Source of the DNA: TMP-86 sp046347195
Lineage (GTDB): Bacteria; Pseudomonadota; Gammaproteobacteria; Steroidobacterales; Steroidobacteraceae
Assembly (NCBI GenBank): GCA_046347195.1
Contig: JAXMGQ010000005.1
Location: 87,320-151,319, forward strand
DNA: 64,000 nucleotides
Direction: 5' to 3'
The notes beneath the pieces were generated by a model. That model saw only the letters and a list, made by a program, of their open reading frames with translations, was not told the origin of the DNA and did no database searches. The translations under genes were made by a program, and so were the position numbers. This document shows positions 8,855-17,206 of the stretch, in pieces; positions within the stretch are counted from its first letter, which is position 1, and the number at the start of each line of letters is the position of its first letter.

Positions 8855-9913
8855 ATGTCCTATATCAACAAGCCCAAGGTCTCCCATCCCTCCCTGCCGG
8901 TGAACGGCCTGGGGTTGACGCGCCGCCAGTACGAGGGCGCGATGTCGACGTTGTGCGCCGGCTGCGGCCATGACTCGGTGACCGCCTCCATCGTCGAGGC
9001 CTGCTGGGGCCTGGACATGCGGCCCGAGCAGCTCGTGAAGCTCTCCGGCATCGGCTGTTCGTCCAAGACCACGGCGTATTTCGTCTCCGGCGCCCACGGC
9101 TTCAACTCGGTGCACGGCCGCATGCCCTCGATCGCGAGCGGCGCGGCGGCGGCCAACCGTGAGCTGTACTACATCGGCATCTCCGGTGATGGCGACTCGC
9201 TGTCCATCGGCGTGGGCCAGCTCGTGCACGCCATCCGCCGCAACGTCAACATGCTGTACCTGATCGAGAACAACGGCGTGTACGGCCTGACCAAGGGTCA
9301 GTTCTCGGCGTCCGCCGACATCGGCACCAAGGCGAAGAAGGGCGATGTGAACCTCACCCCGCCCATCGACCCGGTGCTGCTGGCGCTCTCGCTCGGCGCC
9401 ACCTTCGTGGCGCGCAGCTTCTCCGGCGACAAGAAGCAGCTCGTGCCGCTGATCCAGGCGGGCCTGAAGCACAACGGCTTCGCGCTCATCGACGTGCTCA
9501 GTCCTTGCGTCACCTTCAATGACCACGAAGGCTCCACCAGGAGCTACACCTTCACGCGCGAGCACTATCACCCGGTCATCGAGGCGGATTTCGTGCCGCG
9601 CACGCACGAGATCGCGGTGGACTACGCGGAAGGGCAGAGCCGGCCGGTGGAGTTGCACGACGGGAGCCGTGTGCTGCTGCGCAAGCTGGATGCGAACTAC
9701 GACCCCACCGATCGAAGCGCCGCGTATCACTTCGTCGAGACCCGGCTCAGGAACCACGAGTACCTGACCGGCCTCATCCACATCGACGAGTCCAGCACCA
9801 CCGAATTCCACACCCTGAACAAGACCAGCAAGGTTCCGCTCAACCGGCTGCCCTACGAGAAGCTGAACCCGGGCAACGCCGCACTCGAAAAGCTCCAGGC
9901 GCGCTGGCGCTGA
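8855..9913 (+). CDS. korB: 2-oxoacid:acceptor oxidoreductase beta subunit (thiamine pyrophosphate-binding), intact copy
   Basis: 352 aa. Conserved cysteines for the Fe-S cluster appear in CAGCGHDSVTASIVEACWG and IGCSSK, with a further Cys at SPCVTF. The thiamine diphosphate/Mg motif is GDGDSLSIGVGQ followed by ENNGVYGLTKGQFSAS. The C-terminal extension (residues ~240-352) is typical of KorB-like proteins. With KorA and the GltD-like protein it completes a 2-oxoacid oxidoreductase. It is separated from korA by the broken first copy and the toxin-antitoxin debris, so co-transcription with the operon is uncertain; a usable promoter was not found directly upstream. The ~70 bp after the stop duplicate those after the first copy. 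Confidence 0.85.
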   Translation: MSYINKPKVSHPSLPVNGLGLTRRQYEGAMSTLCAGCGHDSVTASIVEACWGLDMRPEQLVKLSGIGCSSKTTAYFVSGAHGFNSVHGRMPSIASGAAAANRELYYIGISGDGDSLSIGVGQLVHAIRRNVNMLYLIENNGVYGLTKGQFSASADIGTKAKKGDVNLTPPIDPVLLALSLGATFVARSFSGDKKQLVPLIQAGLKHNGFALIDVLSPCVTFNDHEGSTRSYTFTREHYHPVIEADFVPRTHEIAVDYAEGQSRPVELHDGSRVLLRKLDANYDPTDRSAAYHFVETRLRNHEYLTGLIHIDESSTTEFHTLNKTSKVPLNRLPYEKLNPGNAALEKLQARWR

Positions 9914-9996
9914 GAGGCGCGTGACGGCGCGGAGCTTCGCTCCGGCGCGTTCGACCATGCCGCCGATGCCAGCTGGGGCTCTGGCCAAAGATTGTG

Positions 9997-10047
9997 ATTA
10001 TTCGTGGCCAAAGCGTGTTGACGGGGCACGCTCCGGCCACGGATAAT
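9997..10047. repeat. 51-bp inverted repeat before the ATPase/DUF234 gene
   Basis: Left arm 9997-10017 and right arm 10027-10047 match at 18 of 21 positions, with a 9-base loop (TTGACGGGG). The outer arms contain CGTGGCC / GGCCACG and the inner arms AGCGTG / CACGCT. It ends 8 bp before the ATG at 10056. The word TGGCCAAAG also occurs as a direct repeat at 9982 and 10005. It could be an operator, an mRNA hairpin over the translation start region, or a mobile-element end. Confidence 0.55.
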
Positions 10048-10055
10048 GCAGATCC

Positions 10056-11555
10056 ATGGCCAAATCTCGCAAACCAGCGATTGATGCCTTGTTCGGGCGA
10101 GAACGGGAGGTCGCCGCCCTTGAGGAAATGTCCGGCTCCGGCCGGGCCGAATTCTTCGCCATCTACGGCCGCCGCCGGGTCGGAAAGACTTTTCTCATCC
10201 GGCAGTTCTTCCAGCAGCGCGCAGCGCCGTATTTCGAATTCACCGGCCAGAAAGATGCTTCGCTCGAAGTGCAGCTGGGCAATTTTCGCGAGGCGCTCGA
10301 GACGACCTTCTACGGCAGTCGGCGTATTCCGCCGCTCGACTCATGGAGTAACGCATTCAAGACTCTCTCGGCGGCTCTGGAAACCGAGCCGGCGCCGAAC
10401 GAGGCGGCTCGCGCAGTGGTGTTCCTCGACGAGTTGCCATGGATGGCTGTCCCCAAGTCCGGCCTTATCCAGGCGCTCGACCACATCTGGAATACGCAGC
10501 TCAGCAAAAGGCGGCAGATCATCTTGATCGTCTGCGGCTCAGCCGCATCCTGGATCATCAACAACCTCATTCAGGCCAAGGGTGGCCTTCACAACCGCGT
10601 CACTCGCCAGATGCGTTTGTTGTCGTTCACGCTGCCACAGACCCGGGACTATCTCGCCGCCAGCAAAGTCAAGATCGGCCTGCGCCCGGCGATCGAGCTC
10701 TACATGGCCATAGGTGGCGTTCCGCACTATCTGAATCAAGTCGAAAGGAAATTGTCCGTCGCACAGAACATCGCGAAACTCTGCTTCAGCGAAACAGGCA
10801 TGCTTCGCACGGAGTTCACCAGGCTCTTCGCATCGTTGTTTGGAGAGTCCGAGGCGTACGAAAAGATCGTTCGTTCCCTGGCCACCAGACGAGAAGGTAT
10901 CCGTCGGGAAGAGCTGCTTGAATCGCTGCGGGCAGAGTCCGGCGGCAGCATCAATCGGCGACTGAAGGAGCTCGAGGAAGCGGGGTTCATCGTCCGTCTC
11001 ACGCCGTACAACAAGCGTACGCGCGATGCGGCCTATCGCATCATCGATCCTTACGTCTATTTCTATCTTTCCTGGATCGACAAGGCGCCGAGTGGCGCGT
11101 TTGCAGGAGCGGGTGAGAAATTCTGGTTGCAGAAGATCAGAACTCCCGCGTACCTCGCCTGGGGTGGTTATACCTTCGAAAACCTCTGCCTGACGCACTT
11201 CAACCTGATTGAGCAAGCGCTCGGGCTCACTCACGTGGCGAGCGAAGTGGGCAGTTGGCGCTATTCCCCGCCGAAAAAAACGGCCGGGCAACGCGGCGCA
11301 CAGGTCGACTTGTTGTTTGATCGAGACGATGGAGTCATCACAATTTGCGAGATCAAGTTCAGCACTGAGCCATTCAGTATCACCAAGGCCTACGCAAAGG
11401 AGCTGAAGGACAAACTGGAAGCATTTGCAAGCGTCACCCGAACTCGAAAGGATCTGCGGCTGGTGTTGATTACTTCGGCGGGATTCAAGCCAAACACCTG
11501 GTCGGAAGGGCTGGTGGACATCGCACTGGATGCTGAAACGCTGTTTGGCCGTTGA
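10056..11555 (+). CDS. archaeal-type ATPase with DUF234 and PD-(D/E)XK-like C-terminus
   Basis: 499 aa. P-loop GRRRVGKT at residues 38-45 and Walker B VVFLDE at 121-126 mark the ATPase_2 (PF01637) type STAND/AAA domain. A winged-helix segment (RREELLESL...RRLKELEEAGFI, ~290-325) and the DUF234 region (DPYVYFYLSWID, ~340) follow. The end has a nuclease-like fold signature: AQVDLLFDRDDGVITICEIK, i.e. D-x(n)-E-x-K near residues 417-435. Such ATPases are widespread, often solitary and horizontally mobile; their role is not established, and defence or toxin-like functions have been suggested. It lies between a large inverted repeat and a TumA 3' fragment, consistent with insertion (inference). Confidence 0.75.
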   Translation: MAKSRKPAIDALFGREREVAALEEMSGSGRAEFFAIYGRRRVGKTFLIRQFFQQRAAPYFEFTGQKDASLEVQLGNFREALETTFYGSRRIPPLDSWSNAFKTLSAALETEPAPNEAARAVVFLDELPWMAVPKSGLIQALDHIWNTQLSKRRQIILIVCGSAASWIINNLIQAKGGLHNRVTRQMRLLSFTLPQTRDYLAASKVKIGLRPAIELYMAIGGVPHYLNQVERKLSVAQNIAKLCFSETGMLRTEFTRLFASLFGESEAYEKIVRSLATRREGIRREELLESLRAESGGSINRRLKELEEAGFIVRLTPYNKRTRDAAYRIIDPYVYFYLSWIDKAPSGAFAGAGEKFWLQKIRTPAYLAWGGYTFENLCLTHFNLIEQALGLTHVASEVGSWRYSPPKKTAGQRGAQVDLLFDRDDGVITICEIKFSTEPFSITKAYAKELKDKLEAFASVTRTRKDLRLVLITSAGFKPNTWSEGLVDIALDAETLFGR

Positions 11556-11582
11556 GATGGACCCTCCATATCGCGCCCGTGA

Positions 11583-11699
11583 CTCGTCACGCTGAATCGC
11601 GCCGAGCGTGGCCGCGTGGTTTCGAAAGTCAGCTACGATCGCGTGGAATTGGATGTTCCACTCGTGCCGCGGCGAAAAGCCGGCCAAGTTGCGCGGTGA
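11583..11699 (+). pseudogene. C-terminal fragment of a TumA-like antitoxin gene
   Basis: In frame up to TGA 11697-11699, reading LVTLNRAERGRVVSKVSYDR then VELDVPLVPRRK. This is the carboxy end of the same small HTH family whose broken gene lies at 7798-8195; the two share long nucleotide blocks (e.g. around GTGGAATTGGATGTTCC). No start or HTH part is present, because the ATPase gene occupies the upstream side. It looks like what is left after an insertion or deletion removed the rest. Confidence 0.5.
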
Positions 11700-11717
11700 G
11701 CGCCGCTGGCGCGACCG

Positions 11718-12590
11718 CTACGCCTGAACCAGACGAAAACCGGCGCCGTCAGCAACGACCAGACCGCCCGCGGGGCCGGCAAAGTGGGATCCGATCACCA
11801 AGGTGTCCGTGCCGGCCACGCTTCGCAGGAAGGCGACACGGCTCGCATTCGCGCGCTCGACGTCGAAGCAGAAGATGCTGCCCATGTCGGGGTGCGCACA
11901 CTGGATTGGATGGTGAAACACATCGCCGGTGATCACTGCCGAGCTGCCGCGTGATTCGATCACGACGCTCACGTGTCCGGGCGTGTGCCCGGGAGTCGGT
12001 ATCAGCCGGATTTCTTCGCAGACCCGGTGCGACGTCTCAACCAGGTCGACCAGGCCAGCATCGAAGATCGGCTGTACGGATTGCGCGATATGATCGTTCA
12101 GCGCCCCTTCGTGCGGTTCGTGCGCCCGCGCGTGCTGCCACTCCTCCCGGCCGAAGAGATACCGCGCATTTGAAAACGTGGGAATCCATCGTCCGTTGGA
12201 AAGCCGGGTATTCCAGCCGACGTGATCGAAGTGCAAGTGTGTACATAACACGACATCGATGGATTCGGCCGGCGCGCCCATGCCTGCAAGCGCCGAGAGG
12301 AATTTTGTATCGAGCATGTTGATCGGAGGGACCGGATGCGGCTTGTGGTTGCCGATGCAGGTGTCGATGAGGATGTCGATAGAGGGCGTTTGCACCAGAA
12401 AGGACTGGAATGCGAACAGGATATTGCCTGCATCCGTCGCGAAGTGCGGTCTCAGCCAGTCGACCTCGAGAACGGCTTCTGGAGTGGCGGCCGACAGCAG
12501 CATCGTGCCCGGGATTTCCAAGGCCGGCACCTCCATCAACTTCGTCACCCGCACATCGCCGATGACCCATCGACCCGGTTCATTTGCCAT
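11718..12590 (-). CDS. metallo-beta-lactamase-fold hydrolase
   Basis: 290 aa from ATG 12590, with GAGGA 5 bp upstream. The zinc motif is THLHFDHVGW (HxHxDH) near residue 118, followed by PTPGHTPGHVSVVIES and ITGDVFHHPIQ (third His/Asp region), and a late SHFAGP. No signal peptide, so probably cytoplasmic. The subgroup includes lactonases and thioesterases; the substrate is unknown. It is divergent from the GMC oxidoreductase with a shared palindromic operator between them, so it probably belongs to the same catabolic regulon, possibly opening a lactone or ester intermediate (inference). Confidence 0.8.
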   Translation of the reverse strand: MANEPGRWVIGDVRVTKLMEVPALEIPGTMLLSAATPEAVLEVDWLRPHFATDAGNILFAFQSFLVQTPSIDILIDTCIGNHKPHPVPPINMLDTKFLSALAGMGAPAESIDVVLCTHLHFDHVGWNTRLSNGRWIPTFSNARYLFGREEWQHARAHEPHEGALNDHIAQSVQPIFDAGLVDLVETSHRVCEEIRLIPTPGHTPGHVSVVIESRGSSAVITGDVFHHPIQCAHPDMGSIFCFDVERANASRVAFLRSVAGTDTLVIGSHFAGPAGGLVVADGAGFRLVQA

Positions 12591-12667
12591 TCTCGTCCTC
12601 CGCTGGAATTGCAGCGTACTTCAGCAGCCCGTGCAATGATTCGATCGGGGCCTGATACTTCCGAATT

Positions 12668-12681
12668 ATCACACCTGTGAT
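12668..12681. promoter_or_regulatory. perfect 14-bp palindromic operator, ATCACACCTGTGAT
   Basis: ATCACA-CC-TGTGAT lies between the divergent MBL hydrolase and GMC oxidoreductase genes. A near-identical site (ATTACAGCTGTGAT) lies between the divergent aldehyde dehydrogenase and CoA lyase genes at 21951. Sharing across two divergent promoters of one pathway suggests a common regulator; the IclR protein at 19634 is the only regulator encoded in the cluster. Confidence 0.55.
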
Positions 12682-12765
12682 TTTTCCCAGCCGCTTTGAT
12701 ATCCGCTTGCCCCGATGCGGTGGGCTCCCGGAGAATCAAGCGGGGTTCGGGTTGCCTGGCTGATT

Positions 12766-14370
12766 ATGAAGCGATATGACTACATCGTGGTGGGAGCGGG
12801 ATCGTCCGGCTGTGTTCTCGCCAATCGGCTCACGGAAAACGGGCGCTTTCAGGTGCTGTTATTGGAAGCGGGGCCGGATATCGAGAGCTTTTGGGTGAAA
12901 GCGCCTGCCGGCGTGCCATTCCTGTACGGCAATCCGAACGTCAATTGGATGAACAGCACGCTTCCCGAGCCTCATTTGGGCGGTCGCCAGATTTTCCAGC
13001 CGCGCGGGAAGCTGATGGGGGGGTCGAGTGCCATCAATGGCATGGTCTATGTGCGCGGTAACCGCGGTGATTACGATGCTTGGCGGGCCGAGGGGAATGC
13101 GGGGTGGTCCGCGGCGGAAGTTTTGCCGTACTTCCGGAGCATGGAAGCAAATCTCGATTTTCACGATGAGTATCATGGCGACTCCGGACCGTTGCGCGTG
13201 TCCAAATCACGCTACAAGGTCGCGGTGATCGACGCGTTCGTCGATGCGGCGGTGAGCGCCGGACACTTTCGAAATCCGGACCCCAACGGCGCGGCGCAGG
13301 AAGGCGTCGCACACTATCAGTTGTCCATCGATGGCGGGATGCGCAACTCCGCGGCACGGGCATTCCTGAAGCCGGCTCGCTCGCGCCGGAACTTGACCAT
13401 CATCGATCGCGCGACCGTCAACTCGCTGCTGTTCGACGGTAACCGGGTGACGGGCGTGTGCTACACACGACATGGGCAGTCGCACGAGGTGCGCGCGAAC
13501 GAGGTGCTGCTGAGCGGCGGTGCGATCAATTCCCCCCAGGTTCTCATGTTGTCCGGCATCGGCCCGCCGGAGCAACTGCGGGCGGCAGGGATCCAGGTGC
13601 GCCGCGATCTTCCCGGCGTCGGACAGAATCTGCAGGACCATCTCTCGATCGCCGTGAATTATCGCATGCAGTCCGGCATGTCGCTCAACGCCGCGCTTTC
13701 CGGGCTCGGCCGCTACATCAGCGGCGCACGTTATCTGTTCATGAAATCGGGACCCTTGACCCTGGGTACGTCGCAGGCCTGCGTTTTCATGCGTACCGAG
13801 CCCGCCGCGAATTTGCCGGATATTCAGATCAGCTATCGGGCATGGAGCTTCGATTTCCTCAATGGACAACTGAAGATTCATGCCTATCCGGGAGTGCAGG
13901 CGGCAGCCATCCTGCTTCACCCCAGGTCACGCGGATCGATCGCACTCGATCGCGAGGATCCGGCCCGCGCGCCGCTCATTCGCATGAACTATCTGAGTGA
14001 CCCGGCGGACCTGGCGGGACTCATTCGCGGAATCAAGGCGATGCGGGCGATCGCGGCGACGCCGGAGTATCGGCGCATCATGGTCCGTGAGCAGACCCCG
14101 GGAGCAGAGCGCATCTCGGACGAGGCGCTGGGTGATTACATTCGCCAGTATGCGCAAAGCGTTTACCACCCGGTCGGCACCTGCAAGATGGGGCAGGGAA
14201 CGGACGCTGTCGTCAATGAGCGCTTGTGTGTGCGTGGGGTACCGGGCGTTCGCGTCGTCGATGCCTCCATCATGCCCACCATCACCAGCGCAAACACCAA
14301 TGCCCCTTGCATGCTGATCGGTGAGCGCGCTGCCGCGCTCATTCTCGAGGACGCAGGGGCGATTTCATGA
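12766..14370 (+). CDS. GMC-family FAD-dependent alcohol dehydrogenase (choline dehydrogenase-like)
   Basis: 534 aa from ATG 12766, where the FAD-binding fold starts at once (YDYIVVGAGSSGCVLANRL, residues 4-22). GMC signatures follow: PRGKLMGGSSAINGMVYVRG (~87-106), GAINSPQVLMLSGIGPP (~260), and the C-terminal catalytic region YHPVGTCKMG (His) with ITSANTNAPCMLIGERAA. Length is normal for the family. Reaction: oxidation of a primary alcohol to the aldehyde with FAD, electrons going to the quinone pool or another acceptor. Next to an aldehyde dehydrogenase further along the cluster, it is likely the first oxidation step. Its stop overlaps the next gene (ATGA). Substrate unknown. Confidence 0.88.
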   Translation: MKRYDYIVVGAGSSGCVLANRLTENGRFQVLLLEAGPDIESFWVKAPAGVPFLYGNPNVNWMNSTLPEPHLGGRQIFQPRGKLMGGSSAINGMVYVRGNRGDYDAWRAEGNAGWSAAEVLPYFRSMEANLDFHDEYHGDSGPLRVSKSRYKVAVIDAFVDAAVSAGHFRNPDPNGAAQEGVAHYQLSIDGGMRNSAARAFLKPARSRRNLTIIDRATVNSLLFDGNRVTGVCYTRHGQSHEVRANEVLLSGGAINSPQVLMLSGIGPPEQLRAAGIQVRRDLPGVGQNLQDHLSIAVNYRMQSGMSLNAALSGLGRYISGARYLFMKSGPLTLGTSQACVFMRTEPAANLPDIQISYRAWSFDFLNGQLKIHAYPGVQAAAILLHPRSRGSIALDREDPARAPLIRMNYLSDPADLAGLIRGIKAMRAIAATPEYRRIMVREQTPGAERISDEALGDYIRQYAQSVYHPVGTCKMGQGTDAVVNERLCVRGVPGVRVVDASIMPTITSANTNAPCMLIGERAAALILEDAGAIS

Positions 14371-15732
14371 TCGGGACAGCCGCGGCGCCAGCGGGTCTGA
14401 CCGGCATGTTGGTAGCGAATGCCCGCTCGGCCTTCGAGCGCCCATTGGGTTCGGAAGAGCAGGCGGCTGTGGCAAGGATCATTCTCGATTGGTTCGGGGT
14501 GACCTTGGCGGGCTTCGAGGAGCCGGTTTCACGCATCTTGCGCGCGGAATTTGCAAGCTCATCCAGCGGGACTGCATCCATCGTCGGCACGGCTGAGCGG
14601 GTCGCGCCAGCCCGCGCGGCGCTCATCAACGGTACCACCTCCCATGCGATGGACTACGACGACGTTCAGATGCTCATCGGGCACCCGAGTACCGTCATTG
14701 TCCCCGCGGCCCTGGCGGTGGCACAGGAGCGAGGGGCAAGTGAGGATGAGTTCCTGCGCGCCGTGATCGCGGGTACGGATGCCGCCCGGTTCGTGGGCTC
14801 CCTGGTGATGCCGGCCCACTACGATTCGGGCTTTCACTCGACAGCGACCGTGGGCGCATTTGGCGCCGCCGTAGCCAGTGGAGTGCTGATGCAACTCGAC
14901 GAGGAACAGTTGGCATGCGCCGTTGGGCTCGCGGCCACCCAGGCAGCAGGTCTCAAGTGCATGTTCGGCACCATGGCCAAGCCCTTCCATGCGGGACGAG
15001 CCGCGTCAGCCGGCGTCGATGCGGCGCGGCTCGCCGCACGCGGCATGACGGCGGAGCGGCATTCGCTGGAAGCCGCACAGGGATTCCTGGCGACGCAGGC
15101 GGGGCAGGGGATTCCGCCAGGCTGGAGCGCACCGCGCCATGGAGAGGGGCTGCGGGAGATGTTGTTCAAGTTCCACGCCTCCTGCTATCTGACACATCCG
15201 GCTGTCGAGGCGACCCGGGCACCCAAGGAGCGTCATGGCCTCAGTGCGGCGTCCATGCACCGCATCCGGGTACGAGTTCCAGAGTCGTGTCTGTCGGGTT
15301 TCGCCAGCGACGCACCCTCCCCCCGGCGCGGGGGGTAGTTCCGCGTGCGCCACATGGTGGCGATGACCATCGCGGGCCTCGACACGGCTTCGCCGGCCAT
15401 ACTCGGACGACACCGCGCGGGAGCCGCAGCTCGTGGCATTGCGCCAGCGAGTCGAGGTCGCCGGCGACTGGCCCGAAAAGTCGAGCAGCCAGGTCACCGC
15501 ATGGATGAACGATGGTCGCGAACTGACCCAGATCAGCGATATGTCCATCGCCGAGACCGACACTGCGGACTTGACGCGCAAGCTTCAAGCGAAGTTCAGA
15601 AGCCTGACCGCGCCCCTGCTGGGCGTTGCGCGATCGGAAGAACTGCTGAGCCACATCGGCGCACTCGGAACGAGGCGCGGACTCGATGAGCTCGTGCGGC
15701 TCGCCGAAATCCCGGTGGGGAGTGGACCATGA
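14367..15732 (+). pseudogene. MmgE/PrpD family gene with frameshifts in the C-terminal third
   Basis: An intact frame from ATG 14367 covers about 310 residues of an MmgE/PrpD protein (LDWFGVTLAGFEEPVSRIL, NGTTSHAMDYDDVQ, GFHSTATVGAFGAAVASGV, KPFHAGRAA). A stop follows at 15336-15338 in a disturbed patch with C- and G-runs (15305-15340). Family sequence resumes (RHMVAMTIAGLDTASPAI), shifts frame near 15400, and runs to TGA 15730-15732 (REPQLVALRQRVEVAGDW, ELLSHIGALG). Total span corresponds to ~454 residues, the normal family size, so nothing large is missing. Members dehydrate 2-methylcitrate-like acids or decarboxylate aconitate. Homopolymer errors could explain the breaks. Both ends keep ATGA overlaps with their neighbours. 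Confidence 0.8.
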
Positions 15733-16109
15733 TCCAGCTCCCAGTGGACCCGATCCGTGCGGCCGTCAATGCCGATCCAGAATGGAAACTGGCCGCCCGC
15801 TATTGGAATGCCGCCATCCGTCTCGAGGCCGGCGATCATTGCTACTCGCTCCGGGTCGATGATGGGCGGCTGACCGCGTTTCAACCCGCCGATCCGCTCG
15901 ATTCCTTCACCATCGAGATTTCTGCCAGCGCGGAGATCTGGCGAGAAATGCTGCAGGCCATGCCGCGTCCGTTCCATCAGTGCTTCTTCGCAGCACAACT
16001 CGGTGGAACAGGGCTCAGAATGGGTGGCGACATGGAGTCCATCTACGCGCACTACGGCGCGCTGGCACGCCTGCTGGCCATCATGCGCACTCACCTCAAC
16101 CTTCACTGA
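15729..16109 (+). CDS. small protein of unknown function, possibly SCP2-like
   Basis: 126 aa, start overlapping the PrpD stop (ATGA). Contents: NADPEWKLAARYWNAAIRLE, a strand pair YSLRVDDGRLTAFQP, DSFTIEISASAEIWREML, and an amphipathic C-terminal helix (IYAHYGALARLLAIMRTHL). The pattern of a short alpha/beta domain with a lipid-facing helix resembles sterol-carrier-like domains, but no diagnostic residues are visible. It is followed after 9 bp by the alpha/beta hydrolase, so it is translated within the catabolic operon. Function not known. Confidence 0.6.
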   Translation: MIQLPVDPIRAAVNADPEWKLAARYWNAAIRLEAGDHCYSLRVDDGRLTAFQPADPLDSFTIEISASAEIWREMLQAMPRPFHQCFFAAQLGGTGLRMGGDMESIYAHYGALARLLAIMRTHLNLH

Positions 16110-16118
16110 AGCAAGTCG

Positions 16119-17012
16119 ATGACCAGGGCACGATTCGCAAACATCGAGGCCGGCTTCCTCTACCTCACGGTCGATGAGGTCGAGTATCGGGTCTACGTCG
16201 AACGAGCGGGCTCGGGCATTCCTCTGCTGCTGCAGCATACTGCCGGATCCGACAGCCGGCAGTGGCGGCATCTCATGGAAGATCCCGATATCACGCGTGA
16301 CTTCCAGCTCATCGCCTATGACTGGCCGTTTCACGGCAAGTCCACGCCGCCGGCCGCGCTGCGTTACTGGGAAAATGAGTACCGGTTGCGCACGGAGTTT
16401 TTCGAGAAGTTCATCGTCGCGCTGGCGCATGAGTTGGAGTTGGACCGCCCGATTTACATGGGTTGCTCCATGGGTGGGCATCTCGCGGCGGATCTGGCGC
16501 TTGATCATCCGGAGGAATTCCGTGCGGTGATCGGTATCGAGGCCGGCGTCCACAGCCACGGCGTCGAAGGCTTGCTGAAGTGGCTGTGGCATCCGCGGTT
16601 GTCGAATGACAGCAAGTCGGCGCTGATGCACACGCTCTGCGCGCCGCAGAGTCCGGAAGCGTTACGCCGTGAAACCATCTATTGCTACAGCCAGGGCGCA
16701 CCAGTCACATTCAAGGGCGACCTGCACTTCTACCTCATCGAACACGATCAGTCGGAGACTGCCAAGGACATCGATACCGCAAAGCTCGATGTCTACATTC
16801 TCAATGGCGAGTACGACTGGTCGGGCCATCCCGCCGGCGGCAAGGCGCTTGCCGACATGATCCCTGGCGCGAAGTGGCTGCTCATGAAGGAAATGGGGCA
16901 CTTCCCAATGTCGGAGAATCCGCAAGGATTCAAAGAGTACATCCTGCCGATCCTGCGCGAGATCAAGGCCAAGGGCGATTCGACAGCGCCGCGTCCCGCG
17001 ACATCTCCCTGA
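16119..17012 (+). CDS. alpha/beta-fold hydrolase
   Basis: 297 aa. Oxyanion region LLLQHTAGSDSRQWRHL (~residues 35-52), nucleophile elbow GCSMGGHLAADL (Ser near residue 115), acid region LNGEYDWSGHP (~235) and catalytic His in MKEMGHFPMSENP (~263). This is a complete Ser-Asp-His set for an esterase, C-C hydrolase or lactonase-type enzyme. No signal peptide. In the operon it follows the PrpD-type gene and the small unknown gene and precedes the TonB receptor, so it probably cleaves an ester or C-C bond of the imported compound (inference). Confidence 0.85.
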   Translation: MTRARFANIEAGFLYLTVDEVEYRVYVERAGSGIPLLLQHTAGSDSRQWRHLMEDPDITRDFQLIAYDWPFHGKSTPPAALRYWENEYRLRTEFFEKFIVALAHELELDRPIYMGCSMGGHLAADLALDHPEEFRAVIGIEAGVHSHGVEGLLKWLWHPRLSNDSKSALMHTLCAPQSPEALRRETIYCYSQGAPVTFKGDLHFYLIEHDQSETAKDIDTAKLDVYILNGEYDWSGHPAGGKALADMIPGAKWLLMKEMGHFPMSENPQGFKEYILPILREIKAKGDSTAPRPATSP

Positions 17013-17033
17013 CTCGGTTTGCCACAGCTGCAG

Positions 17034-17054
17034 ATCTCACTGCATCTGTGATAT
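17034..17054. promoter_or_regulatory. possible degenerate member of the TGTGAT operator family
   Basis: ATCTCAC at 17034-17040 and TGTGATAT at 17047-17054 form an imperfect inverted repeat 153 bp before the TonB receptor start. The half-site TGTGAT matches the operators at 12668 and 21951, but the spacing differs (6 rather than 2). Weak evidence. Confidence 0.25.
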
Positions 17055-17206
17055 TTGCATCGCGACCGGCGCATCACGGTGCATCGCGCAAAACCTGTGC
17101 TCTAATTTTCCCACGGCGTCTGCAGATCATCACCAGGATCACTCGCGCGGATTTGTCCAAACGAGGACCTTGGGTCTGGCACGCAAGGCAACTGTGGGGA
17201 ACGAAT

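Noticed and set aside
8699..9988. 429-residue minus-strand frame opposite korB
   Set aside because: Shadow frame; the plus strand carries the thiamine-binding and Cys motifs.
12668..12681. CRP site reading of the TGTGAT palindrome
   Set aside because: CRP needs TGTGA-N6-TCACA. Here the half-sites are in the opposite order with only two bases between them.
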